64,000 bases of DNA from Poriferisodalis sp963663635 (GTDB taxonomy: Bacteria > Actinomycetota > Acidimicrobiia > Acidimicrobiales > Poriferisodalaceae). The notes beneath the pieces are model-generated. The model was not told the DNA's origin. It did no database searches and was given only the letters and a program-made list of their open reading frames with translations. The stretch spans positions 124,001 to 188,000 of the forward strand of contig CAXXMY010000009.1 of assembly GCA_963663635.2 (NCBI GenBank). The letters run 5' to 3'. Positions 8,030 through 15,464 of this stretch are shown here, piece by piece. The translations under genes were made by a program, and so were the position numbers. Every line of letters starts with the position of its first letter. The first letter of the stretch is position 1.

Positions 8030-8548
8030 TCAGTCGATGCGGCGGAGCTCGCCCATGTATCGGACCCGGCGGTCCAGGTAGTTCTGCACGCCCGGCAGGA
8101 TCAGCGAAGCGGTGTCGGGGTGCTCGCGGATTTTGGCCGGCGTGCCGACCGCGATGGTGCCCGGCGGGACCTTCATGCCCCCTGGCACAACGGCCCCAGC
8201 GCCGACCAGGGCTCGCTCGCCGATCTCGGCGTCGTGCAGCACGATGGCACCAGTACCAACCAGCGCCTCGTCGTGCACTACGCCGCCTTCGATGTGCGCG
8301 AGGTGCCCAATGGTGCAGCGCTCCCCCACTGTCGTGGACCACTCCTCGGTGACGTGCAGTACGGCGTTGTCCTGCACCGAGGTGCCGGCGCCCACGACGA
8401 TGTCGTTGTCGTCGCCGCGCAGCACCGCACCCGACCAGATCGAGGCCTCGGGGCCGATCGTGACGCGACCGATGATGATCGCCTCAGGCATGACGAAGGC
8501 ATCAGGATGGATGTCGGGCACGTAGTCGCCAAGCGCGTAGATGGGCAC
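8030..8548 (-). CDS. Gamma-carbonic anhydrase family protein (left-handed beta-helix hexapeptide protein)
   Basis: 172-aa trimeric left-handed beta-helix protein. Hexapeptide repeats run from IIIGRVTIGPEASIWSGAVLRGD to IGERALVGAGAVVPGG. His residues in VLHV, TIGH and LAH occupy the positions expected of the metal triad of gamma-carbonic anhydrase-type (CaiE/PaaY/YrdA) proteins. Most close relatives have no shown carbonic anhydrase activity, so the catalytic role is open. The GTG start at 8548 has a TAGCGT box 6 nt upstream. Confidence 0.88.
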   Translation of the reverse strand: MPIYALGDYVPDIHPDAFVMPEAIIIGRVTIGPEASIWSGAVLRGDDNDIVVGAGTSVQDNAVLHVTEEWSTTVGERCTIGHLAHIEGGVVHDEALVGTGAIVLHDAEIGERALVGAGAVVPGGMKVPPGTIAVGTPAKIREHPDTASLILPGVQNYLDRRVRYMGELRRID

Positions 8549-8554
8549 GCCGCC

Positions 8555-8560
8555 ACGCTA
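8555..8560 (-). promoter_or_regulatory. -10 box for leaderless gamma-carbonic anhydrase-like transcript
   Basis: TAGCGT on the minus strand, 6 nt before the GTG at 8548. Confidence 0.5.
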
Positions 8561-8618
8561 GGCCCCTCGGCGTTCGCCAACCACCCGCGACGGCTATCGG
8601 TGAGGGGCAGGTGCCCGG

Positions 8619-8624
8619 TACGGT
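8619..8624 (+). promoter_or_regulatory. -10 box for leaderless oligopeptidase B transcript
   Basis: TACGGT ends 9 nt before the ATG at 8634; the spacing is at the long end of the pattern. Confidence 0.4.
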
Positions 8625-8633
8625 GCGCACCTC

Positions 8634-10727
8634 ATGGCGAAGCCACCACTGGCACCAAAGCGGCCGCACCGACGCCACGTTCACGGCATCGATACCGATG
8701 ACCCGTGGCACTGGCTGCGAGACCGCGATGACCCCGAGGTGCAGGAGTACCTGGAAGCTGAGAACGCCCACACCGAGGCCGCCACTGAGCACATGGCCGG
8801 GCTGCGCGAGACGCTGTTCGAAGAGATCAAGTCGCGGATCAAAGAGACCCACCAGTCGCTGCCGACCCCGAAGGACCAGTGGGAGTACCGTGCTCGCACT
8901 GTCGAGGGCCTCCAGTACGCCATCCACGTTCGGCGGCCTAGAGGCGGGACTGACGAGCAGGAGACCGTGCTGCTCGATGAGAACGAGCTGGCCGGAGGGC
9001 ACGACTACTTCGCTGTCGGCGATCTGGCAGTCAGCCCCGATCATCGGCTGCTCGCCTACACCACCGATACCGACGGCGACGAGAAGTACTCGCTGACGGT
9101 CTTCGAGATCGCCAGCGGCCGCGTGCTCGATGCGCCCGGCATCCCCACCGAGGGCTGCGGGCTCGCAGACCTCAGCTACGGCTTGGTCTGGGCGAACGAC
9201 AACTCGACCATGTTTGTCGTGCGCACCGACGACGCCCAGCGTCCGAATCGGGTGATCCGCCATGTCGTCGGCACCGACCCCGCCGATGATGTCGAGGTCT
9301 TCCGGGAGGACGACGAGCGATTCTGGGTCGGCGTCGGAGCCTCCCGCAGCAAGCGCTACATCGGGGTCGGGTGCGAGTCGAAGACCACCTCCGAGCATCG
9401 CCTGCTCGACGCCGACGATCCGACTTCAGGGCTGCTGCTTGTGCAAGCGCGCCGCCAAGGCATCGAGTACGGCGTCGACCACCAGGGTGATCGCCTGCTC
9501 ATCGTCACCAATGACGGCGCCCCCGACTTCCGCCTCATGGAAGCACCGCTGCCCACCGAAGATGGGGGCGATTCACGGCCGTGGCGGGAACTCATCGGTG
9601 CCCGGCCCGGCATCCGGCTCGATGGAGTGGACTGCTTCGCCGACTTCGCGGTCGTCCACGAGCGCCAAGACGGACTGGTGTCGATGCACGTCCACGACAC
9701 CCGCTCCGCAGGCGAGGGGTCCCCGCTGGGCCCGGGGTTCGAGATCGAGATGCCCGAGCCCGTCTACGAGGCAGGTGGCGGCTCGAATGCCGAATACGAG
9801 ACCAAGCGGTACCGCTTCGGCTACACGTCGATGGTCACGCCTCCGTCGATCTTCGAACTGGACCTCGACAGCCGTGAGCGAGAACTTCTGGATCAACTCC
9901 CGGTGCTTGGCGACGTCGACTTGACGGCATACCAGACCGACCGCATCACAGCGACGGCTCCCGACGGCACCGAAATCCCCATCAGCGTGGTGTGGAAGCC
10001 GAGCGCTATCGGTTGGCCTGCGCCGTGCCTGTTGTACGGCTATGGCGCGTACGAGATGCCGATGCCGGCGTCGTTCTCGACGGCGCGGCTGTCGCTGCTC
10101 GACCGGGGCGTTCTGTTTGCGATCGCCCATGTTCGCGGCGGCGGCGAGCTTGGCCGTCCCTGGTACGAAGGCGGCAAGCTGGCCAAGAAGTCGAATACGT
10201 TCGATGACTTCGCTGCGTGCGCGGAGCATCTCGCAGCAGCCAATTGGGCCGACCCCGCACGGATCGCTGCCCGTGGAGGCAGCGCAGGCGGATTGCTGAT
10301 GGGCGCCATGGTGAACCGCCGGCCCGAGCTGTTCTGCGGCGTGGTTGCCGAAGTGCCGTTCGTGGACGTGCTGAACACGATGCTCGACGCCGACATCCCG
10401 CTCACGGTCACCGAGTACGACGAGTGGGGCGACCCCGCCGATCCGGACGCGTTCGAGACGATTCGCTCGTATGCGCCCTACGAGAACGTGGAAGCCGTCG
10501 ACCACCCGGCGCTGCTGGTGACCGCCGGGCTCAACGACCCGAGGGTCCAGTACTGGGAGCCCGCCAAGTGGGTCGCCAAGCTCCGCGACACGACGACATC
10601 GACCAAGCCGATCCTGCTGCGCACCGAGATGTGCGCTGGCCACGGCGGCCCATCAGGTCGCTACAACGCCTGGCGTGACGAGGCGTTCATCCTGGCCTTC
10701 ATCTGCGACGTGCTCGGCGTGGCGTAG
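8634..10727 (+). CDS. ptrB: Oligopeptidase B (prolyl oligopeptidase family, S9A)
   Basis: 697-aa serine peptidase. An N-terminal beta-propeller (starting KPPLAPKRPHRRHVHG...DPWHWLRD) covers roughly residues 70-420 and the alpha/beta hydrolase domain follows. The catalytic triad is visible: Ser550 in GGSAGG, Asp635 in NDPRV and His670 in GHGG. Oligopeptidase B cleaves short peptides after basic residues in the cytosol. No signal peptide is seen. The length matches the family (about 690-720 aa). The gene stands alone, ending in a hairpin that overlaps its stop codon. Confidence 0.93.
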   Translation: MAKPPLAPKRPHRRHVHGIDTDDPWHWLRDRDDPEVQEYLEAENAHTEAATEHMAGLRETLFEEIKSRIKETHQSLPTPKDQWEYRARTVEGLQYAIHVRRPRGGTDEQETVLLDENELAGGHDYFAVGDLAVSPDHRLLAYTTDTDGDEKYSLTVFEIASGRVLDAPGIPTEGCGLADLSYGLVWANDNSTMFVVRTDDAQRPNRVIRHVVGTDPADDVEVFREDDERFWVGVGASRSKRYIGVGCESKTTSEHRLLDADDPTSGLLLVQARRQGIEYGVDHQGDRLLIVTNDGAPDFRLMEAPLPTEDGGDSRPWRELIGARPGIRLDGVDCFADFAVVHERQDGLVSMHVHDTRSAGEGSPLGPGFEIEMPEPVYEAGGGSNAEYETKRYRFGYTSMVTPPSIFELDLDSRERELLDQLPVLGDVDLTAYQTDRITATAPDGTEIPISVVWKPSAIGWPAPCLLYGYGAYEMPMPASFSTARLSLLDRGVLFAIAHVRGGGELGRPWYEGGKLAKKSNTFDDFAACAEHLAAANWADPARIAARGGSAGGLLMGAMVNRRPELFCGVVAEVPFVDVLNTMLDADIPLTVTEYDEWGDPADPDAFETIRSYAPYENVEAVDHPALLVTAGLNDPRVQYWEPAKWVAKLRDTTTSTKPILLRTEMCAGHGGPSGRYNAWRDEAFILAFICDVLGVA

Positions 10728-10733
10728 CCACGC
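10717..10733 (+). terminator. Hairpin overlapping the oligopeptidase B stop codon
   Basis: GCGTGGC, loop GTA, GCCACGC: a perfect 7-bp stem with the TAG stop spanning the loop and 3' arm. No U-tract follows, so termination is plausible but unproven. Confidence 0.4.
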
Positions 10734-10762
10734 GCAATTGGCACAGCGTGGCGTAGGAGGCG

Positions 10763-11137
10763 TTAGAGGAGGGCCACGACTGCGAGCACGGCGAGCACAC
10801 CGTTTCGCAACAGCGAACCGGCACCGACGGGCTTCGCGGACCAGCGGCCGAAGCAGGCACATGCAGGCCTGTCCTCAGGCGGTCGGCGCAGCACCAGCGC
10901 CAGCGCCGCGCTGAAGGCGGCTAGCAGCCCCAGTGCCAGCCACGCCGGCCACGGCTCGGCTACCCCAGCCGCCAAGCCCGCTCCCAGCACGATCTCGATG
11001 GGCGCAATGAGCGGGACCGTCCAGCGCGGCGCACCCATGGCTCGTGCTGCGCCCGGCCACGACGGGTCACGCAGCTTCAGCGCCCCCGATGCCAGGAGCA
11101 GGACGCCCAGCGCTATCCGGGCAGCGGTGCCGATCAC
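10763..11137 (-). CDS. MauE/DoxX-like membrane protein
   Basis: 124-aa protein with four predicted membrane helices (IALGVLLLASGALKL, LIAPIEIVLGAGLAAG, WLALGLLAAFSAALALVL, GVLAVLAVVALL). It has the MauE-type loop ACACFG, whose cysteines suggest a disulfide-exchange or quinone-linked redox function at the membrane. MauE assists methylamine dehydrogenase maturation; homologues in actinobacteria are usually uncharacterised. It lies 20 nt behind the flavin reductase gene on the same strand and probably shares its transcript. The divergent neighbour encodes a thioredoxin-like fusion, so a redox cluster is plausible. Confidence 0.7.
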   Translation of the reverse strand: MIGTAARIALGVLLLASGALKLRDPSWPGAARAMGAPRWTVPLIAPIEIVLGAGLAAGVAEPWPAWLALGLLAAFSAALALVLRRPPEDRPACACFGRWSAKPVGAGSLLRNGVLAVLAVVALL

Positions 11138-11157
11138 CTGATCACCCGGCTACCCGA

Positions 11158-11661
11158 TCACGCCCTCAGGCAAAAGGTGCCGTAGCCACCCTTCCAGAAC
11201 AGCAGAGGGTCCTTGGCGTCGAGCACATCGAGCTCCACGACTCGACCGACGACGATGTCGTGATCGCCGCCGTCGTACACGGCCTCGATGGTGCAGTCCA
11301 TGTAGGCGATCGAACCGTCGAGGATGGGGGCGCCAGTCGGCCCGGGGCGCCAGCTGACGTCGACGAACTTGTCATCAGCCCGGCTGGCCATGACGCCGCA
11401 GGTAGCCATCTGATCCTGAGCCATGACGTTCACGCAGAACGAGCCGGCCGCACGAATGTCGGCCCACGACGTGGAGTCCTTGGTAGGCAGGAATGCCACC
11501 AGCGGCGGATCCATCGACACCGACATGAACGAGCCGATGGCCATGCCGACGGGACGGCCCTCGTTGACGGCAGTCACGGCGGTCACACCGGTCGGGAAGT
11601 GCCCAAGCACGTTGCGGAAGAGCCCGGAATCGATAGACGGCTGGTCGCTCGCGTCAGTCAC
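11158..11661 (-). CDS. Flavin reductase-like FMN-binding protein
   Basis: 167-aa protein of the flavin reductase-like domain family. The core FRNVLGHFPTGVTAVTA, MAIGSFMSVSMDPPLVAFLP, SFCVNVMA and GDHDIVVGRV follows the family order. These small reductases supply reduced FMN/FAD to two-component monooxygenases; several LLM-type partners exist in this window but none is adjacent. The GTG start (11661) is set by a TAGGGT box 7 nt upstream. It shares a 97-bp divergent promoter region with the thioredoxin-fusion gene. Confidence 0.88.
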   Translation of the reverse strand: MTDASDQPSIDSGLFRNVLGHFPTGVTAVTAVNEGRPVGMAIGSFMSVSMDPPLVAFLPTKDSTSWADIRAAGSFCVNVMAQDQMATCGVMASRADDKFVDVSWRPGPTGAPILDGSIAYMDCTIEAVYDGGDHDIVVGRVVELDVLDAKDPLLFWKGGYGTFCLRA

Positions 11662-11668
11662 GGCTGCA

Positions 11669-11674
11669 ACCCTA
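11669..11674 (-). promoter_or_regulatory. -10 box for leaderless flavin reductase transcript
   Basis: TAGGGT on the minus strand, 7 nt before the GTG at 11661. Confidence 0.5.
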
Positions 11675-11746
11675 GACACGCCGCCGGGGCCGTTCCCTCG
11701 TCTCGAAATTGCTCGCAGCACCCGGTACGTCCTGTGTGGCCATATG

Positions 11747-11752
11747 TAGCCT
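11747..11752 (+). promoter_or_regulatory. -10 box for leaderless thioredoxin-fusion transcript
   Basis: TAGCCT lies 6 nt before the ATG at 11759. It probably also drives the selenoprotein gene downstream. Confidence 0.5.
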
Positions 11753-11758
11753 CCGGCC

Positions 11759-13270
11759 ATGAGTTCGAAGGCAGGCAGGACGACACCAAACGGCGATGCA
11801 GCGGGCGCGCGACGCGATGGCTTAGTTGCCGTCGTGAAGCGGGACTGCCCGACGTGCGAGCTGATTGCGCCAGTGCTGGGCGACATCGAGGCCCGGGGTG
11901 TGCTGACGGTGTTCACCCAGGATGATCCTGCATTTCCCGACACGGTGTCAGACCGGCAGCACGACGCGGACCTGGCCTTCTCGTGGCACAACGACATCGA
12001 GACGGTTCCTACCCTGATGCGCTTCGCTGACGGCGCCGAAGCCGGACGCATCGTGGGCTGGTCCAGGGTTGAGTGGGAGTCGTTCACCGACCTCGACCAG
12101 CTGGGCGACGGCCTGCCCGAGATGCGCCCCGGATGCGGCTCGCTGTCGGTGGATCCAGCCCACGCCGACGCTCTCGAAGCACGCTTCGGCAGCTCGGGCC
12201 TGAGCGCTCGCCGCGTCGAGTTCGGCAGCCAGGAAGACGTCCACGAGGCGATGTTCGATCGGGGATGGTCCGATGGCCTGCCGCTGGTGCCCCCGACTGC
12301 CGAACGGGTTGCAGCGATGCTCGCGGGGACATCCCGTGCTCCCGACGACCTGGTCGCCAACGTCGCGCCGGATCTCGCCGACTGCACGGTGGAAAAAGCA
12401 GCCGTCAACGCAGTGATGGCCGGCTGCCGACCTGAGTACTTCCCGGTTGTGCTCGCAGCGCTGACTGCTGTCTGCAACGACACGTTCAACATGCACGGGA
12501 TGCTCGCCACCACCATGCCGGTCGGTCCGGTCTTCATCGTCAACGGCCCGATTGCCCGCCAGATCGGCATGAACAGCGGCATGAACGTGTTCGGGCAGGG
12601 CAACCGGGCCAACAGCACGATCGGGCGGGCGGTGCAGCTGATCGTCCGCAATGTGGGCGGCGGGCGCCCCGGCGAGGTCGATCGGGCCGCTCTGGGCCAG
12701 CCGGGCAAGGTGGGCTTTTGCTTCGCCGAGATCGAAGGCGGCGACGACGACAGCGCGGAGGGTTCCGCAGGATTTGGCTGGGATCCGCTGTGCACTGACT
12801 TCGGCTTCGAAGCCGGAACCAACACGGTGACGGCCTTCCCCGGCGAGGCGCCGCGCTCGGTCGTCGACCAGCTCTCTCGCGATCCCGAATCGCTGGCCCG
12901 CACGTTGGCGGCGACGCTGAACGCGATCCATCACCCGAAGCTAGTGCTGGGATTCGATGCGATCCTTGCGGTGGCACCTGATCATTCCCGCGTCTTCATC
13001 GACAGCGGCTGGTCTCGCCAGCAGACAGCCGAGCGCATCAATGAGCTGTCGATCCGCCCGGGCGCCGAGTTGGTGCGCGGCGCAGGCGGCATCGCCGAGG
13101 GTGTCCCCGAGTTCCTGGCTGAGACCGACCTGCCGAAGTTCCGTGAGGGAGGCCTGCACCTGGTGCACTGCGGCGGCGGTGCGGGCCTGTTCTCGGCGGT
13201 CATCGGCGGCTGGGTGAACGGCGAGGTGGGTGCCCAACCGGTCTGCGTCAAGATCGACCCCTGGCGCTAG
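11759..13270 (+). CDS. Thioredoxin-like domain protein, partner of UGSC selenoprotein
   Basis: 503-aa cytosolic protein. Residues 20-110 look like a thioredoxin fold with a CPTC redox motif (Cys30, Cys33) and a cis-Pro-like ETVPTLMRF. Residues ~155-503 form a large domain I cannot name, with DGLPLVPPTAERV, NVAPDLADCTVEKAAVNAVMAGC, FNMHGMLATTMPVGPVFIVNGPIA and FGQGNRANSTIGRA. I recall this large domain beside UGSC-family (seleno)proteins in other environmental genomes. The UGSC gene follows 87 nt later. The two could act as redox partners, the CPTC site reducing the Sec protein. Substrate and reaction are unknown. Confidence 0.7.
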   Translation: MSSKAGRTTPNGDAAGARRDGLVAVVKRDCPTCELIAPVLGDIEARGVLTVFTQDDPAFPDTVSDRQHDADLAFSWHNDIETVPTLMRFADGAEAGRIVGWSRVEWESFTDLDQLGDGLPEMRPGCGSLSVDPAHADALEARFGSSGLSARRVEFGSQEDVHEAMFDRGWSDGLPLVPPTAERVAAMLAGTSRAPDDLVANVAPDLADCTVEKAAVNAVMAGCRPEYFPVVLAALTAVCNDTFNMHGMLATTMPVGPVFIVNGPIARQIGMNSGMNVFGQGNRANSTIGRAVQLIVRNVGGGRPGEVDRAALGQPGKVGFCFAEIEGGDDDSAEGSAGFGWDPLCTDFGFEAGTNTVTAFPGEAPRSVVDQLSRDPESLARTLAATLNAIHHPKLVLGFDAILAVAPDHSRVFIDSGWSRQQTAERINELSIRPGAELVRGAGGIAEGVPEFLAETDLPKFREGGLHLVHCGGGAGLFSAVIGGWVNGEVGAQPVCVKIDPWR

Positions 13271-13357
13271 CAGAGCCGCCCAACTTCGGGCCGATGCAGC
13301 TCTGGGCGGCTACAGTCGATCGGAACGTGCCCACCGGATCCAACACAGGGGGACCAC

Positions 13358-13876
13358 ATGAGCACTGTCGTCTTGGACCCGACGAACGAAGCGGCTCCTT
13401 CGCATCGTGAACGCGTGACCCGGCCGGACAAGCTGGACGGTCTGACCGTCGGACTGCTGGACATCAGCAAGCCCCGCGGCGACCGCTTCCTGAATCGGCT
13501 GGAGGAACGGCTGACCGAGCGAGGCCTCCGGGTCGAGCGCTATTCCAAGCCCACGTTCACCAAGCCGGCGCCGGTTGACCTGCGCCACGAGATCGCCACC
13601 AAGTGCGACGTGGTGATCGAAGCGCTAGCCGATTGAGGCAGTTGCACGTCGTGCAGTGTGCACGACATCGCTGATCTGGAACGCCGCGGCATTCCGTCCG
13701 TCTTCGTCGCCACCGTCCAATTCGTCGACGGGGCGCAAGTGCAGGGCAAAGCGCTCGGCTTCGACCCGGCAGCCGTCTGGGTGGAACACCCCATCCAGGA
13801 CCGCACCGACGACGAGATGGTCGCCATCGCCGACAAGGCCTTTGACGAGCTGATTGAACAGCTCGTGGCTGCTTGA
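13358..13876 (+). CDS. UGSC-family selenoprotein (in-frame UGA = selenocysteine 93)
   Basis: 172-aa selenoprotein read through TGA at 13634-13636. The frame is open on both sides of it: 92 codons before, 79 after. The residues around it read AD-U-G-S-C-T-S-C, exactly the motif that names the UGSC family; some homologues have Cys in place of Sec. A SECIS-like hairpin follows. The start ATG has GGGGGACC upstream. Visible parts are GLTVGLLDISKPRGDRFLNRL, KCDVVIEALAD before Sec, and DLERRGIPSVFVATVQF after it, a Rossmann-like alpha/beta layout. The reaction is unknown; a redox role with the upstream thioredoxin-like protein is inferred. Confidence 0.9.
13634..13666 (+). promoter_or_regulatory. 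UGA(Sec) codon and bacterial SECIS-like stem-loop
   Basis: UGA, 11 nt, then GTCGTGC / loop AGTGT / GCACGAC (7 bp, or 8 bp with loop GTG). The apical loop starts 18-19 nt after UGA and has G at its first or second position, as expected of bacterial SECIS elements that recruit SelB. Confidence 0.75.
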
Positions 13877-13885
13877 GCCACGAGC
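13861..13885 (+). terminator. Strong hairpin over the selenoprotein stop codon
   Basis: GCTCGTGGCT, loop GCTTG, AGCCACGAGC: a perfect 10-bp stem. The true TGA stop (13874-13876) starts in the loop and ends in the 3' arm. No U-tract follows. Confidence 0.5.
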
Positions 13886-13934
13886 CAAACAGACACAGCG
13901 TGGCTGCTTGAGCCACGAGCCAAACAGACACAGC
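13865..13934 (+). repeat. Two exact 35-bp tandem copies carrying the hairpin
   Basis: Copies at 13865-13899 and 13900-13934 begin GTGGCTGCTTGAGCCAC and end ACACAGC. The second copy repeats the last codons, the stop and a shorter stem, giving two hairpins in series before convergent mutY. Confidence 0.9.
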
Positions 13935-13956
13935 GTGGCGGCGTAGTGGCCCAACG

Positions 13957-14835
13957 TCATCCCAGCCGGAGCTGCTCGCCCTGCGGGGTGATCAAGGCCT
14001 CGGCTATCAGTTCTCTCACGAGCTTCTGAGCGCGGCCCGCGTCGTGCGCGAGTCCCATCGCGGCAGCTGCGTGGGCTCGCTTCAGGTGCCCGGCGGACAG
14101 CGCTGCGAGCAGACGTCCCCTCGCTTGGCGGTCGCTGCCCTCGAAACTGGTCTGGCGCGTACTGGTGCCCGCACTGCGCTCCGCGGGATCGGACGCATCC
14201 GAACCGGCCCATGCGCACCACTCAGACACTGGACACGCACCGCATTGCGGATCTCGTTTGGTGCAGATTCGAGCGCCAAGATCCATCATTGCCTGATTCC
14301 ACGACCATCCTTCACCTGCGGGCACGTGGTCATCAGCGACTCGCTGCGCTTCAGTGGGAGCCAGCCGGCGGCCCGTCCAGCGAGCCAGGATGCGGCCCAC
14401 ATTGGTGTCGACAACGCCGACGTCGACATCGAACGCGAACGCCTGCACGGCCCGGGCGGTGTACGGCCCCACGCCGGGCAGCGCCAGCAGATCATCGAGG
14501 CTCTCGGGTACCTCGCCATCGTGCTGGTCCACGATGACGCCTGCCGCGTGCCGCAGATTCCGTGCCCGGCGCGGATAGCCCAAGCCCTGCCACGCCGTCA
14601 GCACCTCGGCGAGCGACGCCTGAGCGCAGCTCGCCGGTGTCGGCCAACGCTGCGCGAACGCTACGAAGTACGGCTGCACGCGGTCCGCCTGGGTCTGCTG
14701 CAGCATCACCTCTGAGACGAGCACGAGCCACGGTTCGCGGGTGTGCCGCCACGGCAGGTCACGCCCCTGCGTTGCCGCCCACTGTGCCAGCGCGGTGTGG
14801 CGCAAGCGATCAGCGTTCGCCGACGGCTGCCTCAT
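13957..14835 (-). CDS. mutY: A/G-specific adenine DNA glycosylase MutY
   Basis: 292-aa HhH-GPD glycosylase that removes adenine opposite 8-oxoguanine. Catalytic Glu42 is in SEVMLQQTQ; the helix-hairpin-helix is LPGVGPYTARA with the essential Asp in VVDTNVGR; and the [4Fe-4S] loop is C-x6-C-x2-C-x5-C (ICTKRDPQCGACPVSEWC). The C-terminal part (~90 aa) is short, without an evident NUDIX-like 8-oxoG-recognition domain, so substrate checking may differ from E. coli. The ATG at 14835 overlaps the end of the hydratase gene by 26 nt. Confidence 0.93.
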   Translation of the reverse strand: MRQPSANADRLRHTALAQWAATQGRDLPWRHTREPWLVLVSEVMLQQTQADRVQPYFVAFAQRWPTPASCAQASLAEVLTAWQGLGYPRRARNLRHAAGVIVDQHDGEVPESLDDLLALPGVGPYTARAVQAFAFDVDVGVVDTNVGRILARWTGRRLAPTEAQRVADDHVPAGEGWSWNQAMMDLGARICTKRDPQCGACPVSEWCAWAGSDASDPAERSAGTSTRQTSFEGSDRQARGRLLAALSAGHLKRAHAAAAMGLAHDAGRAQKLVRELIAEALITPQGEQLRLG

Positions 14836-15331
14836 CGGTGTATGGAAAACGGCGCTCGGGACCTGCTTCACGCTTCCAGATCATCACCTTGCGCCGGAAG
14901 TAGCAGACCTCTTCGGACCGCTGGTTGAACGCACGGGTCTCGACGGTCACGACTCCCCTGTCGGGGCGGGAGCCCGACTCGCGTTTGCCAAGGACCTTCG
15001 TCACGGCGTAGATGGTGTCGCCATGAAAGGTGGGGCGCTGGTGGGTGAGGGTCTCGACTTCGAGGTTCGCAATCGCAGCGCCGCTCACGTCGGGCACGCT
15101 CATGCCCAGCACCAGCGAGTAGACGAGGTTGCCGACCACGACGTTCTTTCCGTGCACGGTCTCGTGCTGGGCGAACCACTCGTTGGTGTGCAGCGGGTGG
15201 TGATTCATCGTGATCATGCAGAACAGGTGATCGTCGGCCTCGGTGATCGTCTTGCCCGGCCAGTGCCGGTACACGTCGCCGATCTCGAAGTCCTCGAAGT
15301 AGCGCCCGAACGGGCGGTCATGGACGGTCAC
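14810..15331 (-). CDS. mch: Mesaconyl-CoA (beta-methylmalyl-CoA) hydratase, MaoC family
   Basis: 173-aa single hot-dog MaoC protein. FEDFEIGDVYRHWPGKTITE, HLFCMITMNHHPLHTNE, GKNVVVGNLVYSLVLGMSVPDVSG and TFHGDTIYAVTKVL closely resemble, from memory, the short MaoC protein of the Streptomyces ccr cluster. That protein hydrates mesaconyl-CoA to beta-methylmalyl-CoA in the ethylmalonyl-CoA pathway. The GTG at 15331 has GGAGG at 5 nt spacing. It is divergent from the methylsuccinyl-CoA dehydrogenase gene, whose product makes its substrate, and its own product feeds the lyase at 1.1-2.2 kb. Confidence 0.85.
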   Translation of the reverse strand: MTVHDRPFGRYFEDFEIGDVYRHWPGKTITEADDHLFCMITMNHHPLHTNEWFAQHETVHGKNVVVGNLVYSLVLGMSVPDVSGAAIANLEVETLTHQRPTFHGDTIYAVTKVLGKRESGSRPDRGVVTVETRAFNQRSEEVCYFRRKVMIWKREAGPERRFPYTDEAAVGER

Positions 15332-15450
15332 GGGAACCTCCGCTATTTTGTGCCGGGGAAGGGTTGGGTCCCAGAAGGATCGGGACATCGTACGGCGCAC
15401 AGCCGAACTTGGCCGGGCCGCCGGGCCGGGTCGGTCGCGTGAGGGGGCTT

Positions 15451-15456
15451 TAGCCT
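15451..15456 (+). promoter_or_regulatory. -10 box for leaderless mcd transcript
   Basis: TAGCCT lies 8 nt before the ATG at 15465. Confidence 0.5.
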
Positions 15457-15464
15457 GTGCGGCT

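Noticed and set aside
9573..10643. 356-codon minus-strand frame within oligopeptidase B
   Set aside because: Antisense shadow of a gene with a complete catalytic triad.
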